In this document: piece after piece, positions 7,805 through 15,829 of the stretch | How positions within the stretch are numbered: position 1 is the stretch's first letter | Layout of the letters: each line of letters opens with the position of its first letter | DNA from: Allorhizocola sp044869915 | GTDB taxonomy: Bacteria; Actinomycetota; Actinomycetes; Mycobacteriales; Micromonosporaceae | Direction: 5' to 3' | Assembly: GCA_044869915.1 (NCBI GenBank) | Contig: JBIOYB010000242.1 | Span: 1 to 40,018 of the forward strand | DNA length: 40,018 bases | Translations under genes and position numbers: made by a program | The notes under the pieces: model-generated | Told to the model about the DNA's origin: nothing | Seen by the model: only the letters and a program-made list of their open reading frames with translations | The model's database searches: none

Positions 7805-7823
7805 CCCGGAAACTCCCGCTAGG
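7805..7823 (-). repeat. IS right terminal inverted repeat
   Basis: It complements 5950-5968 exactly over 19 bp and contains the TAG stop codon of the neighbouring transporter gene. Confidence 0.88.
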
Positions 7824-8934
7824 CGGGCGCGGGTGGCGGGCCCGGGTCGGTGGGTGGGGGTGGCGAGGTGGGGGCGGTCGGGGTAGCGGTTTTGCGTACC
7901 TCAGTGAGGATGGCCTTGACCGCGGCCGCGATCGGGATGGCCATGAGCGCGCCGACCAGGCCGAGCAGTGTGCCGCCGAGGAGGCCGGCCAGGAGCACGA
8001 ACACGGCGGGCAGGTCCATGCGCCCCTGCATCACGCGCGGCGCGATCACGTAGTTTTCGAGCTGCTGATAGACCACGAAGAACAGCAGCACGAGCGCCGC
8101 GTTGGGCCAGAGTCCGTTGGCGATCGCGGCCACGACCACGCACACGAGCGAGCCCAGTGTGGCCCCGATGAGCGGGATGAACGCGCACAGGAACACCAAG
8201 AGCGCCAAAGGTAGCGCGAACGGCACGCGCAGCACGGTCAGCCCGAGGTAGGCCACGGCCGCCGCGATCGACGACACCAGCAGCCCGCCGATCATGTAGC
8301 TGCCCACCTTGTCGACGACCACATCGACGATCTGGTGCGCCCGCTCGTGGAACCGCCGCGGGAACAGCTTGGGGACCCACCGCCGGATGCGCGGCAGGGC
8401 CGCCATGAAGTAGATGGTGAGCACGAGGACGAGCAGCGTGGAGGCCAGCACGCCCAGGAAGCGCCCGAAGAAGTTGAGCACGCTGGTGCCGATGCGCTGC
8501 GGCAGGTCGGCGGCGAGCCGGTTGAGGTGCTGGTCGAGACCGTAGCGGTCGGACAGCTCGCGCCACGTCTGCGACCGATCGTCCAAAGCGGACACGTAGC
8601 CCGGGATCTTCTGCGAGATCTCGGAAGCCTCGCTCACCAGCGGCGGCCCGACCAGGGCCATCACGGCCGCGACCAGCAGGAACGCCGTGAACAGGATGAT
8701 CGTCACCGCGTATGGCCGGCGCACCCGGTGGCGCACCAGCCAGCGTGTGGCCGGGTCGAGGCTGACCGCGATGAACAGCGCGACCATCGCGAGCACGAGG
8801 ATGTCGCGCACCGTCCAGATGGCCAGGATCGCCACGAGCACGCTGACCACGCCCAGGGTGGCGGCCACGCCCCAGCGGAACATCGTGCCCGGACCCGGCA
8901 ACCCGCCACCACCCGTCCTATCCATGGACTCCAT
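7819..8934 (-). CDS. AI-2E family (PerM/DUF20) membrane transporter
   Basis: This protein of about 371 aa has seven or eight membrane segments in the AI-2E/PerM order: paired N-terminal helices (WGVAATLGVVSVLVAILAIW), a hydrophilic middle region, then the signature FIPLIGATLG and a C-terminal helix pair (LLGLVGALMAIPIAAAVKAIL). I choose the ATG at 8934 because ggaggg lies 10 nt upstream (complement of 8945-8950). The tail is Pro/Thr-rich. Its TAG stop codon overlaps the end of the IS element, so the tail may be as native or slightly changed. The substrate is unknown; AI-2 export is only a family label. Confidence 0.85.
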   Translation of the reverse strand: MESMDRTGGGGLPGPGTMFRWGVAATLGVVSVLVAILAIWTVRDILVLAMVALFIAVSLDPATRWLVRHRVRRPYAVTIILFTAFLLVAAVMALVGPPLVSEASEISQKIPGYVSALDDRSQTWRELSDRYGLDQHLNRLAADLPQRIGTSVLNFFGRFLGVLASTLLVLVLTIYFMAALPRIRRWVPKLFPRRFHERAHQIVDVVVDKVGSYMIGGLLVSSIAAAVAYLGLTVLRVPFALPLALLVFLCAFIPLIGATLGSLVCVVVAAIANGLWPNAALVLLFFVVYQQLENYVIAPRVMQGRMDLPAVFVLLAGLLGGTLLGLVGALMAIPIAAAVKAILTEVRKTATPTAPTSPPPPTDPGPPPAPA

Positions 8935-9064
8935 TATGGGGCTGCCCTCCGACAGTTCCATCGCATCAGCGCGAGATACCCCGACATGGCCATGGGGAAG
9001 CATCTGTGAGGAGGGAGGGGAGCATCACTCCCCGATGGAGGTGGGGTCCGGATATGTTGGCGGC

Positions 9065-9793
9065 ATGTCCCGCCGACTCGACTGGCCTGGCTGCCGAAAT
9101 GTCCGCGATCTGGGCGGCCTGCCCACCCGTGACGGCGCTGTCATCCGCCCTCGGGCGCTGATCCGCGCCGACAGCCTGGACCGGTTGACCGACGACGGGC
9201 TGAGCCGGCTCAAGGAGCTTGGCGTGAGCCGCATCCTGGACCTGCGCAATGCCGACGAGGCGGTGGTTTCCCCGCACCCGTTCGCGGGTGACGACAATCT
9301 CTACCGGCTCGTTCCCATGATTGATCCGCGCCGCGAGCGATTGCGCGACCGCACGGCCGAGCGCACGCTTGGCGACATCTACGCCAGCAGTCTGCACCGC
9401 AACGCGCGGTCCATTATGGACGGATTGGCGGCGATCGCGGACGCGCCGGACGGCGCGGTTGTCGTGCACTGTGCCGTGGGCAAGGATCGGACCGGCATGA
9501 TCGTCGCTCTGGTGCTGAGCCTCGCCGGTGTGGCCGACGACGTCATCGCCGAGGACTACGCGCTGTCGGGCGAGTGCCTGCGCGACGAGTTCGAGCAGTT
9601 CCTGGCCGGCGTGGCGGATGACACCGAGCGCGCGCGGGTCCGCGAGCGCATGAGCTGCCACCCGGAGACCATGCTGCACATGCTGGCCCACCTCAGGGCG
9701 CATTACGGTGACGCCGAGGGTTACGCCAAGGCCCACAAGCTGGACGCGGATCGCCTCGACCGCATCCGCCAGAGGTTACGCGCCGACACATAA
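9065..9793 (+). CDS. protein-tyrosine phosphatase, MptpB/IphP-like
   Basis: This 242-aa cytoplasmic or secreted-type phosphatase has the CX5R active-site loop in VVHCAVGKDRTGM, with C136 as nucleophile and the KD pair typical of the IphP/MptpB subgroup, some members of which also act on phosphoinositides. The N-terminus (GCRNVRDLGGLPTRDG) is the conserved start of that subgroup. The ATG at 9065 lies 6 nt after tatgtt (9053-9058), giving a leaderless transcript. No signal peptide is seen. The divergent transporter starts at 8934, and a short-repeat block follows the stop codon. Confidence 0.9.
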   Translation: MSRRLDWPGCRNVRDLGGLPTRDGAVIRPRALIRADSLDRLTDDGLSRLKELGVSRILDLRNADEAVVSPHPFAGDDNLYRLVPMIDPRRERLRDRTAERTLGDIYASSLHRNARSIMDGLAAIADAPDGAVVVHCAVGKDRTGMIVALVLSLAGVADDVIAEDYALSGECLRDEFEQFLAGVADDTERARVRERMSCHPETMLHMLAHLRAHYGDAEGYAKAHKLDADRLDRIRQRLRADT

Positions 9794-10007
9794 GCAGCCG
9801 CACCGCACTGTGCCGCGCCGCACTGTGCCGGCGAGCGGAGCCGGGTCCGGGTCCGGGTCTGGGTCTGGGTCCGGATCGGGTCCGGCGAGCGGATCGGGTC
9901 CGCCGAGGTCATGCGCCCGCGCCAAGCAGCCGCGCCACGCCGGGCGTGCGGCTCGGGTCGGGTCGGATCGGGTCGGATCGGGTCGGATCGGATCGGATCG
10001 GCCGACG
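9794..10007. repeat. hexamer-rich repeat block with decayed copies of the amidohydrolase 3' end
   Basis: Between two convergent genes lie runs of cgggtc/tgggtc and ggatcgggtcgg hexamers. The stretch from 9902 aligns with about 80% identity over 41 bp to 10001-10041, the true end of the amidohydrolase gene. A third, weaker copy begins at 9795. Both better copies preserve the ARLLG(V/A)G tail and a stop codon on the minus strand. Confidence 0.65.
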
Positions 10008-10874
10008 TTATGTGCCCACGCCCAGCAGCCGAGCCGCGCTGTGCCAGCAGACCGCGCGCAGCCAGTCGTCGCCGAGGTCGAGCCGCGCCAGCGCCTCGAT
10101 CTGGTGCGCATAAGAATAGGGGATATTCGGGAAGTCCGTCCCGAGCAGGATTTTGCCCCCAAGGCCGAGCTCTTTGACCAAACCCATTTCCTTTTTCGGG
10201 TACGGCGCGAAGCCTTCCACAAAATCGGTAAAGGCCATGGTCGTGTCCAGGTGTACGCGCTCAAACCGTTGCGCCAGCTCAAGAAACTCCGTGTATTCGG
10301 GCGTGCCCATGTGCGCGATGATCGCCGTGAGCCGCGGGTGCCGCGAGAGCACGTCCGCGATCGGCCCCGGGCCCGTGTGCGCACCCGGCAGTGGGCCCGA
10401 CCCGGCGTGCGTGATCACGGGTGTCCCCGTCTGCGCCAACAGCCCCCACACGGGGTCGAGTAGCTCGTCGCGTGGGTCGAACGCGCCCACCTGCACGTGC
10501 ACCTTGAAGATCCGCGCACCCTCCGCCAACGCCTTCTCTACATATGTAGAGATGCCGGGCTCCGGATAGAATGTGGCCGATGGGATGCAGGCCGGGTTGG
10601 CCCGCGCGAACTCCAGCGCCCACGAGTTGAGCTCGGCGGCCATGCCCGGCCGGTGCGCGTAACTGAGCGCCGGGTAGGCCCGCACGCCCATGTCCGCCAA
10701 CAGTTTTACGCGCTGCGCATCCGAGCCGCGATAAGTGACCGTCCAAAAGACACTGTCAAAATAGGACCAGACCTTGCGCAGCATCCGCTCCGGATAGAAA
10801 TGCACATGGACGTCGATCAACCCGGGAAGCCCCAGCTCGCGCCAGAACTGCGGCAACTCGCCATCGCGCAGCAC
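10008..10874 (-). CDS. amidohydrolase-2 family metal-dependent hydrolase
   Basis: This 288-aa TIM-barrel protein is of the ACMSD/amidohydrolase-2 type. Metal ligands are visible: DVHVH (H23, H25), the later histidine in PVITHAG, a further histidine in IIAHMG, and the aspartate in LLGTDFPN. It should hydrolyse or decarboxylate a small carboxylated substrate in the cytoplasm, which is not predictable here. The GTG start at 10874 lies 7 nt after TAATAT (complement of 10882-10887), so the transcript is probably leaderless. It is divergent from the HelD-like gene, and a symmetrical hairpin lies between the two promoters. Confidence 0.85.
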   Translation of the reverse strand: MLRDGELPQFWRELGLPGLIDVHVHFYPERMLRKVWSYFDSVFWTVTYRGSDAQRVKLLADMGVRAYPALSYAHRPGMAAELNSWALEFARANPACIPSATFYPEPGISTYVEKALAEGARIFKVHVQVGAFDPRDELLDPVWGLLAQTGTPVITHAGSGPLPGAHTGPGPIADVLSRHPRLTAIIAHMGTPEYTEFLELAQRFERVHLDTTMAFTDFVEGFAPYPKKEMGLVKELGLGGKILLGTDFPNIPYSYAHQIEALARLDLGDDWLRAVCWHSAARLLGVGT

Positions 10875-10908
10875 AGCCGCTATATTAGGTAGTTCTGAGC
10901 AAAAGAAA

Positions 10909-10928
10909 AAGACGCGTTAAAGCGTCTT
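10909..10928. promoter_or_regulatory. 7-bp-arm inverted repeat between divergent promoters; terminator-like on the minus strand
   Basis: AAGACGC-gttaaa-GCGTCTT is a perfect stem. Read on the minus strand it is followed at once by TTTCTTTTG, the form of an intrinsic terminator. It lies upstream of the amidohydrolase -10 and overlaps the upstream part of the HelD promoter (-10 taagtt, 10931-10936). It may block antisense transcripts from the HelD side, or be an operator. Confidence 0.55.
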
Positions 10929-10943
10929 GGTAAGTTGCATTTT

Positions 10944-13169
10944 ATGGGACTGGGGGCGCACTTGTCAACGGATGCCATCGCCGAAGAGCAATGGACCATC
11001 TCGAAGCTTTACGCACGCCTCGACGAGCTGCGTGAGCAGGCCAAGCGCAGGCTGGGCGAGAGCCTGCGCGGCCCGAGTGGGGGCACCCATCAGGCGCGAT
11101 CCGAGCGCGATTCGACCGCCGCTATGTATGCGCAGCAAGTCAGGCAGTGGGAGGCGGCCGAGCACGGCCTGTGTTTCGGCCGGCTCGACTATCGTCATGA
11201 CGACTATCTCCATATCGGCCGCATCGGCCTCTTCGACGAGGACAACGATTTCGAGCCGCTGCTGGTCGATTGGCGCGCCCCCGCGGCACGCCTGTTCTAT
11301 CTGGCCACGGCCGCCTCGCCGGAGGGTGTGCGCCGTCGCCGCCAGATCCGGACCCGCCTGCGCCAGGTGATCAGCGTCGAGGACGAAGTCCTTGATCTGA
11401 ACCAGGCGACTCAGACCGGCGGCGGCAGCGAGGGTCTCGTGTCCGAGGCCGCGTTGATGAGCGCGCTCAGCGCGGGCCGCACCGGCCGCATGCGCGACAT
11501 CGTCGAGACGATCCAGGCAGAGCAGGACGCCATCATCCGGTCCGACCTGCGCGGCGTGCTCGTGGTCCAGGGCGGCCCGGGCACGGGCAAGACCGCGGTG
11601 GCTCTGCACCGGGCGGCCTACCTGCTTTACACCTACCGAGACGCGCTCCTGCGCCAGGGCGTGCTCATCCTGGGGCCCAACGAGACGTTCCTGCGCTACA
11701 TCTCGCAGGTGCTGCCGGGCCTGGGCGAGACCAGCGTGCTGCTGTCGACCCTGGGCGACCTCTACCCGTCGGTCACGGCCCGGCGCGCCGAGCCGGCCGA
11801 GGTCGCGGCGCTCAAGGGCGGCCTCGACATGGTCGGTGTCCTTTCCGGCGCCTTGGCGCAGCGTCAGCGAGTACCGGATGAGAAGTTGGAAATTGTCTTG
11901 TCTGACACCCATGCCGGTTTCGGCTACGAGCGGGCGAGGATCACCGTCGAGGCGAGCATCATCGAGCAGGCACGCGACCGGGCGCGCCGCTCCGGCAGGC
12001 CGCACAACCTGGCCCGGCCCATTTTCGTCGACGCCGTCGTCAGCGCGCTGGCGCAGCAGGTGGCCGACGAGATCGGCGATGATCCCTACAAGGACGATCC
12101 GCTGGGCGAGGACGACGCGCCGGGCGTGGGCCTGCTCGACGCCGCCGACATGGCGGTGATCAAGCATGAGCTGCTCGAAGACTCCGAAGTGGACAGGGCG
12201 CTCGACGCGATGTGGCCCAGGCTGAGCGCCGAGCAGCTGCTGACCTGGCTCTATGAGACGACCGACATCGAGGCGCTGCGCCGCGCGCCCGGTGGCGGCT
12301 GGACTCCGGCCGACGTTGCGCTGCTGGACGAGGCGGCCGAGCTGCTGGGCGAGAGCGATCAGGACGCCGCCGCGCGCGAGGAGCGCTTGCGCCGCCAGCG
12401 GATCGCCTTCGCCGAGGGCGTCCTGGACATCGCGTCCGGCTCGGGTTCCACCGACGTCGATGTCGACGACGCGGCCGAATTCCTTGCGGCGGGCGACGTT
12501 TTGACGGCCGCCCAGCTGGCCGCGCGGCACATCGATGACGAGGTGCTGACGGCGGCGCAGCGGGCCGCGGCCGACCGGCGCTGGACGTTTGGCCACGTGA
12601 TTGTCGATGAGGCGCAGGAGCTTTCGCCGATGGCGTGGCGGCTGCTCATGCGGCGCTCGCCCAACCGGTCCATGACGATCGTCGGCGATGTGGCGCAGAC
12701 GGGTGACCTGGCGGGCGCCTCGTCGTGGGATAGCGTGCTCACGCCCTATGTCAGCGACCGGTGGCGGCTGGCCGAGCTGACCGTCAACTATCGCACCCCG
12801 GCCGAGATCATGGCGTTTGCGGCGGCAAAAGCGCTGGCGCACATCGACCCCGAGCTCGAGCCGCCGCGTTCGGTGCGTGAGACCGGCGTGCAGCCCACCG
12901 TCTACAAGGGAGTGTCGGACTGGCGCAAGTTCATTGAGGAAGACAGCGGCCTGGTGGGCGTGATCCTGCCGGCGAGTCTGCGGACCGGCGACTTCGATCT
13001 CGACGAGCGGGTGTCGTGCCTGACCGTGCGGCAGGCCAAGGGGCTCGAGTTCGATTCGGTGATCGTGGTCGATCCGGACCAGATCGTGGCGGAGTCGCCG
13101 CGCGGCTACAACGACCTCTACGTGGCCCTGACCCGGGCCACTCAGCGACTCACCCTGCTGTATGCCTGA
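10944..13169 (+). CDS. HelD/HelR-like RNA-polymerase recycling ATPase (UvrD-type helicase fold)
   Basis: This 741-aa protein has an SF1 motor split by an insertion: Walker A VVQGGPGTGKTA (about residue 210), Walker B HVIVDEAQELSP (about 551), motif III GDVAQTGDLAG, and late motifs VRQAKGLEFDSVIVV and YVALTRATQRLTLLY. The N-terminal coiled coil (LYARLDELREQAKRRLGE) would enter the secondary channel of RNA polymerase. Length and order match actinobacterial HelD, which removes stalled polymerase from DNA; the HelR branch gives rifampicin tolerance. I cannot decide between the two, and no rifamycin-associated element is visible upstream. The ATG at 10944 follows taagtt by 7 nt (leaderless). Confidence 0.85.
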   Translation: MGLGAHLSTDAIAEEQWTISKLYARLDELREQAKRRLGESLRGPSGGTHQARSERDSTAAMYAQQVRQWEAAEHGLCFGRLDYRHDDYLHIGRIGLFDEDNDFEPLLVDWRAPAARLFYLATAASPEGVRRRRQIRTRLRQVISVEDEVLDLNQATQTGGGSEGLVSEAALMSALSAGRTGRMRDIVETIQAEQDAIIRSDLRGVLVVQGGPGTGKTAVALHRAAYLLYTYRDALLRQGVLILGPNETFLRYISQVLPGLGETSVLLSTLGDLYPSVTARRAEPAEVAALKGGLDMVGVLSGALAQRQRVPDEKLEIVLSDTHAGFGYERARITVEASIIEQARDRARRSGRPHNLARPIFVDAVVSALAQQVADEIGDDPYKDDPLGEDDAPGVGLLDAADMAVIKHELLEDSEVDRALDAMWPRLSAEQLLTWLYETTDIEALRRAPGGGWTPADVALLDEAAELLGESDQDAAAREERLRRQRIAFAEGVLDIASGSGSTDVDVDDAAEFLAAGDVLTAAQLAARHIDDEVLTAAQRAAADRRWTFGHVIVDEAQELSPMAWRLLMRRSPNRSMTIVGDVAQTGDLAGASSWDSVLTPYVSDRWRLAELTVNYRTPAEIMAFAAAKALAHIDPELEPPRSVRETGVQPTVYKGVSDWRKFIEEDSGLVGVILPASLRTGDFDLDERVSCLTVRQAKGLEFDSVIVVDPDQIVAESPRGYNDLYVALTRATQRLTLLYA

Positions 13170-13187
13170 CCGGATGCCTGATTGGTC

Positions 13188-13970
13188 CTAGTTGGCGCGG
13201 GTGCGCTGCGCCGGCATGGTGGGGCGGCGCACCGCCAACCGCGTGTTGCCCGGGGTGGGCGCGCTCGCTTTGGCGGCCGCGGCGTCGGTGATGCGCTTGG
13301 CGACCTCGGCGGTCAGGCGGCGGTTGACGGCGGTGGCCGACAGCGTGGGGTCGTCGCGGAGCTGGGCGTCGCGCTCGTCCGACAGCGAACGGCCCCACAG
13401 GCTCGCCGCCGCCGCGATCACGATGATCTCGGCGACCCCCATCCGGCGGGCCAGCTTGGACTCGGACGAACCGCTTCCGGCCTCGGCCCGCCCGAGCGTG
13501 CGCACGTCGACGTCGCTGAGGTTGGCGGCCCGGACGGCACGCATCTTTTCCACCGCCGCCGCGTTGGAGGCCACGAGCATGGCCGTGGCGTCCGCCGCGA
13601 CATCGCTCTGCTGGCGCTTGAACGGGGTGCCGACGACTACTTCGCGTAGATACGACGCCGACACCGGCGACCCTCCCGCAGTGGTCAACGTCACGGGCGC
13701 CTCGCCCATCAGGAGATCGGAAAGGGTGACCCGGCAGGCGAAGGCCGCGCTCAGCACGATCGGCATGGCGATCAACTGTTCGCTGGTCAGCGCCTTTTGG
13801 CCCTGCTCAATCGACTGCAGCCAGGCGGGCGTCCAACCGAGACCCATAGCGGAGGCGGCCTGCACGATCCGGTCGATCGGGGCGTGCGCCTCGTTGCGTA
13901 GTCTTGACATATTGTTGGCGATCAGCTCACGGACAGTTACTGCAGCCTCGACCTCCACAGGCGGCCTCAT
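13188..13970 (-). CDS. XRE-like helix-turn-helix regulator
   Basis: This 260-aa protein has an N-terminal XRE-type HTH (VRELIANNMSRLRNEAH, then the recognition region GWTPAWLQSIEQGQKALT) and a sensor position LLMG like that of Streptomyces-type regulators. The C-terminal half is Ala-rich and not recognised; it contains a possible second helical module (RAVRAANLSDVDVRTLGRAEAG). The start at 13970 has agagga directly upstream, close to the ATG, so a slightly later start is possible. It is divergent from the secreted peptidase-like gene at 14016 with only 45 bp between, so joint control is likely. It ends 18 bp from the HelD stop codon. Confidence 0.75.
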   Translation of the reverse strand: MRPPVEVEAAVTVRELIANNMSRLRNEAHAPIDRIVQAASAMGLGWTPAWLQSIEQGQKALTSEQLIAMPIVLSAAFACRVTLSDLLMGEAPVTLTTAGGSPVSASYLREVVVGTPFKRQQSDVAADATAMLVASNAAAVEKMRAVRAANLSDVDVRTLGRAEAGSGSSESKLARRMGVAEIIVIAAAASLWGRSLSDERDAQLRDDPTLSATAVNRRLTAEVAKRITDAAAAKASAPTPGNTRLAVRRPTMPAQRTRAN

Positions 13971-14015
13971 TTCCTCTGATGCAGTTTTCCAAACATCCCA
14001 CTATCGTGACTCGAC

Positions 14016-15056
14016 GTGACGCTGAGACGAGTATTCGCCACGGTCGCGTTTTCTACTGTCTTAACCCTCGTCTTGGGTGACGTGTCGCCGGTCCACGCGC
14101 AGCCGACGCCCGCACCGCCCAACGAGGTTGGACCGCCGAGCATAGCCACCCTGCGGGATAATCTCGAGGTCGCGGTGACGCAATACATCGAGGCGGAGCA
14201 GAAGCTGGACGCGGCCAAGGCCAAGCAGGGCGAGGTGCAAAAGCAGCTGACCTTGGCCGAGCTGGACATGGCCCGGGTCAAGCTCGCGGTCAGCAAATAC
14301 GCTGCCGAGGCCTATCGCACGGGCCCGCTCGGCACGGTCGGCATGCTGCTGCAGTCGCACTCTCAGGACGACTTCATCCAGCGGGCGTCCGCGCTGAACA
14401 AAATGGCACAGTACGATCAGGCGCGGATGGCGCAATACCTGGCGGCCAAGAAGCGTGCCGAGGATGCCCGGGCCGAGATCGAGAAGCTGATCGCCGACCA
14501 AAACGCGGCCCTGGCGGAGATGAAGCGCCGGCAGACGGCCGCCACCACGGCCCTCGCCTCGGCGGGCGGCACGCCCGCGCGGTTCGACGTCGACCCCGCG
14601 ACGCTGCCGGTCGCCAACCCGGCGCCGCGCAACTCGGACGGCAGTTGGCCTTCGCAGGGGCGCACGGTCGACGACCCGACCACCGGCAGCAAGATCACGC
14701 CGCGGCTTTTGCACGCCTACAACGAGACCCGCCGGCTGGGCTTCACGCGATACGTTTCGTGCTACCGCTCGGGCGGGCCATACGAGCACCCGAAGGGGCG
14801 CGCCTGCGACTGGGCGGTCTCCAACGGCACGTTCGAAGGGACGGCCAAGCCGGGGGCGGACAAAAACTACGGCGACCGGCTGGCGTCGTTCTACGTCAAA
14901 AACGCCAAGGCCTTGGGCGTGATGTACGTAGTCTGGTATTGCACTATCTGGCTCTACTCCACCCAGGAGTGGCGCAAGTACAACTCGAGCGGGTCCAGAT
15001 GCGGCGACACAGCCAACGTCGACCACACCAACCACGTACACTTGTCCGTGTATTGA
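14016..15056 (+). CDS. secreted coiled-coil protein with C-terminal DD-peptidase-like (M15/Hedgehog fold) domain
   Basis: This 346-aa protein has a signal peptide (FATVAFSTVLTLVLG, cleavage near VHAQ), a long coiled coil (about 45-185, e.g. EAEQKLDAAKAKQGEVQKQL) like the helical domains of NlpC/RipA-type wall proteins, a linker, and a C-terminal domain with YRSGGPYEHPKGRACDW and NVDHTNHVHLSVY. The H...D and HxH pattern is that of zinc DD-peptidases, so it may trim peptidoglycan peptides outside the membrane (inference). The GTG at 14016 follows tatcgt (14002-14007) by 8 nt. The downstream hydrolase starts inside its stop codon (TTGA overlap). Confidence 0.8.
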   Translation: MTLRRVFATVAFSTVLTLVLGDVSPVHAQPTPAPPNEVGPPSIATLRDNLEVAVTQYIEAEQKLDAAKAKQGEVQKQLTLAELDMARVKLAVSKYAAEAYRTGPLGTVGMLLQSHSQDDFIQRASALNKMAQYDQARMAQYLAAKKRAEDARAEIEKLIADQNAALAEMKRRQTAATTALASAGGTPARFDVDPATLPVANPAPRNSDGSWPSQGRTVDDPTTGSKITPRLLHAYNETRRLGFTRYVSCYRSGGPYEHPKGRACDWAVSNGTFEGTAKPGADKNYGDRLASFYVKNAKALGVMYVVWYCTIWLYSTQEWRKYNSSGSRCGDTANVDHTNHVHLSVY

Positions 15057-15829
15057 ACACGCTGCTCACCGTCGTATTGGTGGTCGCGGGCGCGCTGGCC
15101 CTGCTGTGGCTGGGCCAGCGCAAGCTGATCTATTTCCCGAGCACCGATCCCGTGCCGCGCGACGTCACGCTGCACACCTCCGACGGGATCGAGTTGGGCG
15201 CGACCCTCGTGCGGCCGTCCTCAACCAAAGACCGGGGCATCGGTGTGCTCGTGGCCAACGGCAACGGTGGCGACCGCAGCGGGCGGCTCACGCTCGCGCA
15301 AGCCTTGGCGGGCCGCGGGTTCACGGTGCTGCTGTTCGACTACCGTGGATATGGCGGCAACCCCGGCAGCCCCAGCGAGGCGGGGCTCTATCGCGACATC
15401 CGGGCCGCATACGCCCACTTCACGACGTTGTTTCCGCCCGGCCGGATCGTCCTGTTCGGAGAGAGCCTGGGCACCGCGGTCGTCACCGATCTGGCCGCCG
15501 AGGCGCCGGTCGGCGCCCTCGTGCTGCGTTCGCCGTTCACGGATCTGGCCGCGGTCGGCGGGCGGCACTACCCCTTCTTGCCGGTCAGGCTCCTGCTCCG
15601 CGACAAATACCCTTTGATGACAACCATTTTGCGGGTACGGGCGCCAGTCACGGTCATCTACGGTGGCGCGGACTCGACCGTCCCGCCCGAACAGAGCCGT
15701 GAGGTGGCCTCGAAGGCGCCCCGGCTGGCCGCGCTCGTGGAAGTGCCGGGGGCCGACCACAACGACGAGGCGTTGTTTTCCGGCCCCCGGCTCATCGACG
15801 CCGTAGTCGCGTCAGCTGCCGAAATATGA
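15053..15829 (+). CDS. membrane-anchored alpha/beta hydrolase (prolyl-oligopeptidase-like family)
   Basis: This 258-aa protein has one N-terminal membrane helix (LLTVVLVVAGALALLWLG), the usual RKLIYFPSTD start, and a catalytic set of S138 in LFGESLGTAV, the aspartate in YGGADSTVP and the histidine in VPGADHNDEAL. It resembles bem46/YfhR-type esterases, active on the outer face of the membrane or in the cytoplasm. I choose the TTG at 15053 because it overlaps the upstream TGA (TTGA), giving translational coupling; no ATG or GTG fits the frame before the membrane helix. The substrate is unknown. Confidence 0.82.
   Translation: MNTLLTVVLVVAGALALLWLGQRKLIYFPSTDPVPRDVTLHTSDGIELGATLVRPSSTKDRGIGVLVANGNGGDRSGRLTLAQALAGRGFTVLLFDYRGYGGNPGSPSEAGLYRDIRAAYAHFTTLFPPGRIVLFGESLGTAVVTDLAAEAPVGALVLRSPFTDLAAVGGRHYPFLPVRLLLRDKYPLMTTILRVRAPVTVIYGGADSTVPPEQSREVASKAPRLAALVEVPGADHNDEALFSGPRLIDAVVASAAEI

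Larger units (their letters stand above)
5950..7823 (+). mobile_element. IS1634-family insertion sequence, apparently complete
   Basis: The element is bounded by inverted repeats built on CTAGCGGGAGTTTCCGGG (5951-5968, and its complement at 7805-7822; one further base pairs on each side). It encodes a single intact DDE transposase. CTAG occurs at both outermost ends; being its own complement, it may be the IR tip or a 4-bp target duplication. No longer target duplication is visible. The right end reaches the stop codon of the AI-2E transporter gene. A second, inner 13-bp inverted repeat flanks the transposase gene. Confidence 0.88.

Noticed and set aside
5942..7830. 5-6 bp target-site duplication around the IS
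   Set aside because: The flanks cgacc and cgggc do not match; only the ambiguous CTAG is shared.
10875..10943. Rifamycin-associated element upstream of the HelD-like gene
   Set aside because: I looked for the long GC-rich inverted element described for HelR genes. The stem here (AAGACGC...GCGTCTT) is different in sequence and shorter.
10965..12842. 625-codon open frame on the minus strand
   Set aside because: It is antisense to the HelD-like gene, which has clear motor motifs. Its composition (Arg, His, Gly, Ala) is that of a GC-rich shadow frame.
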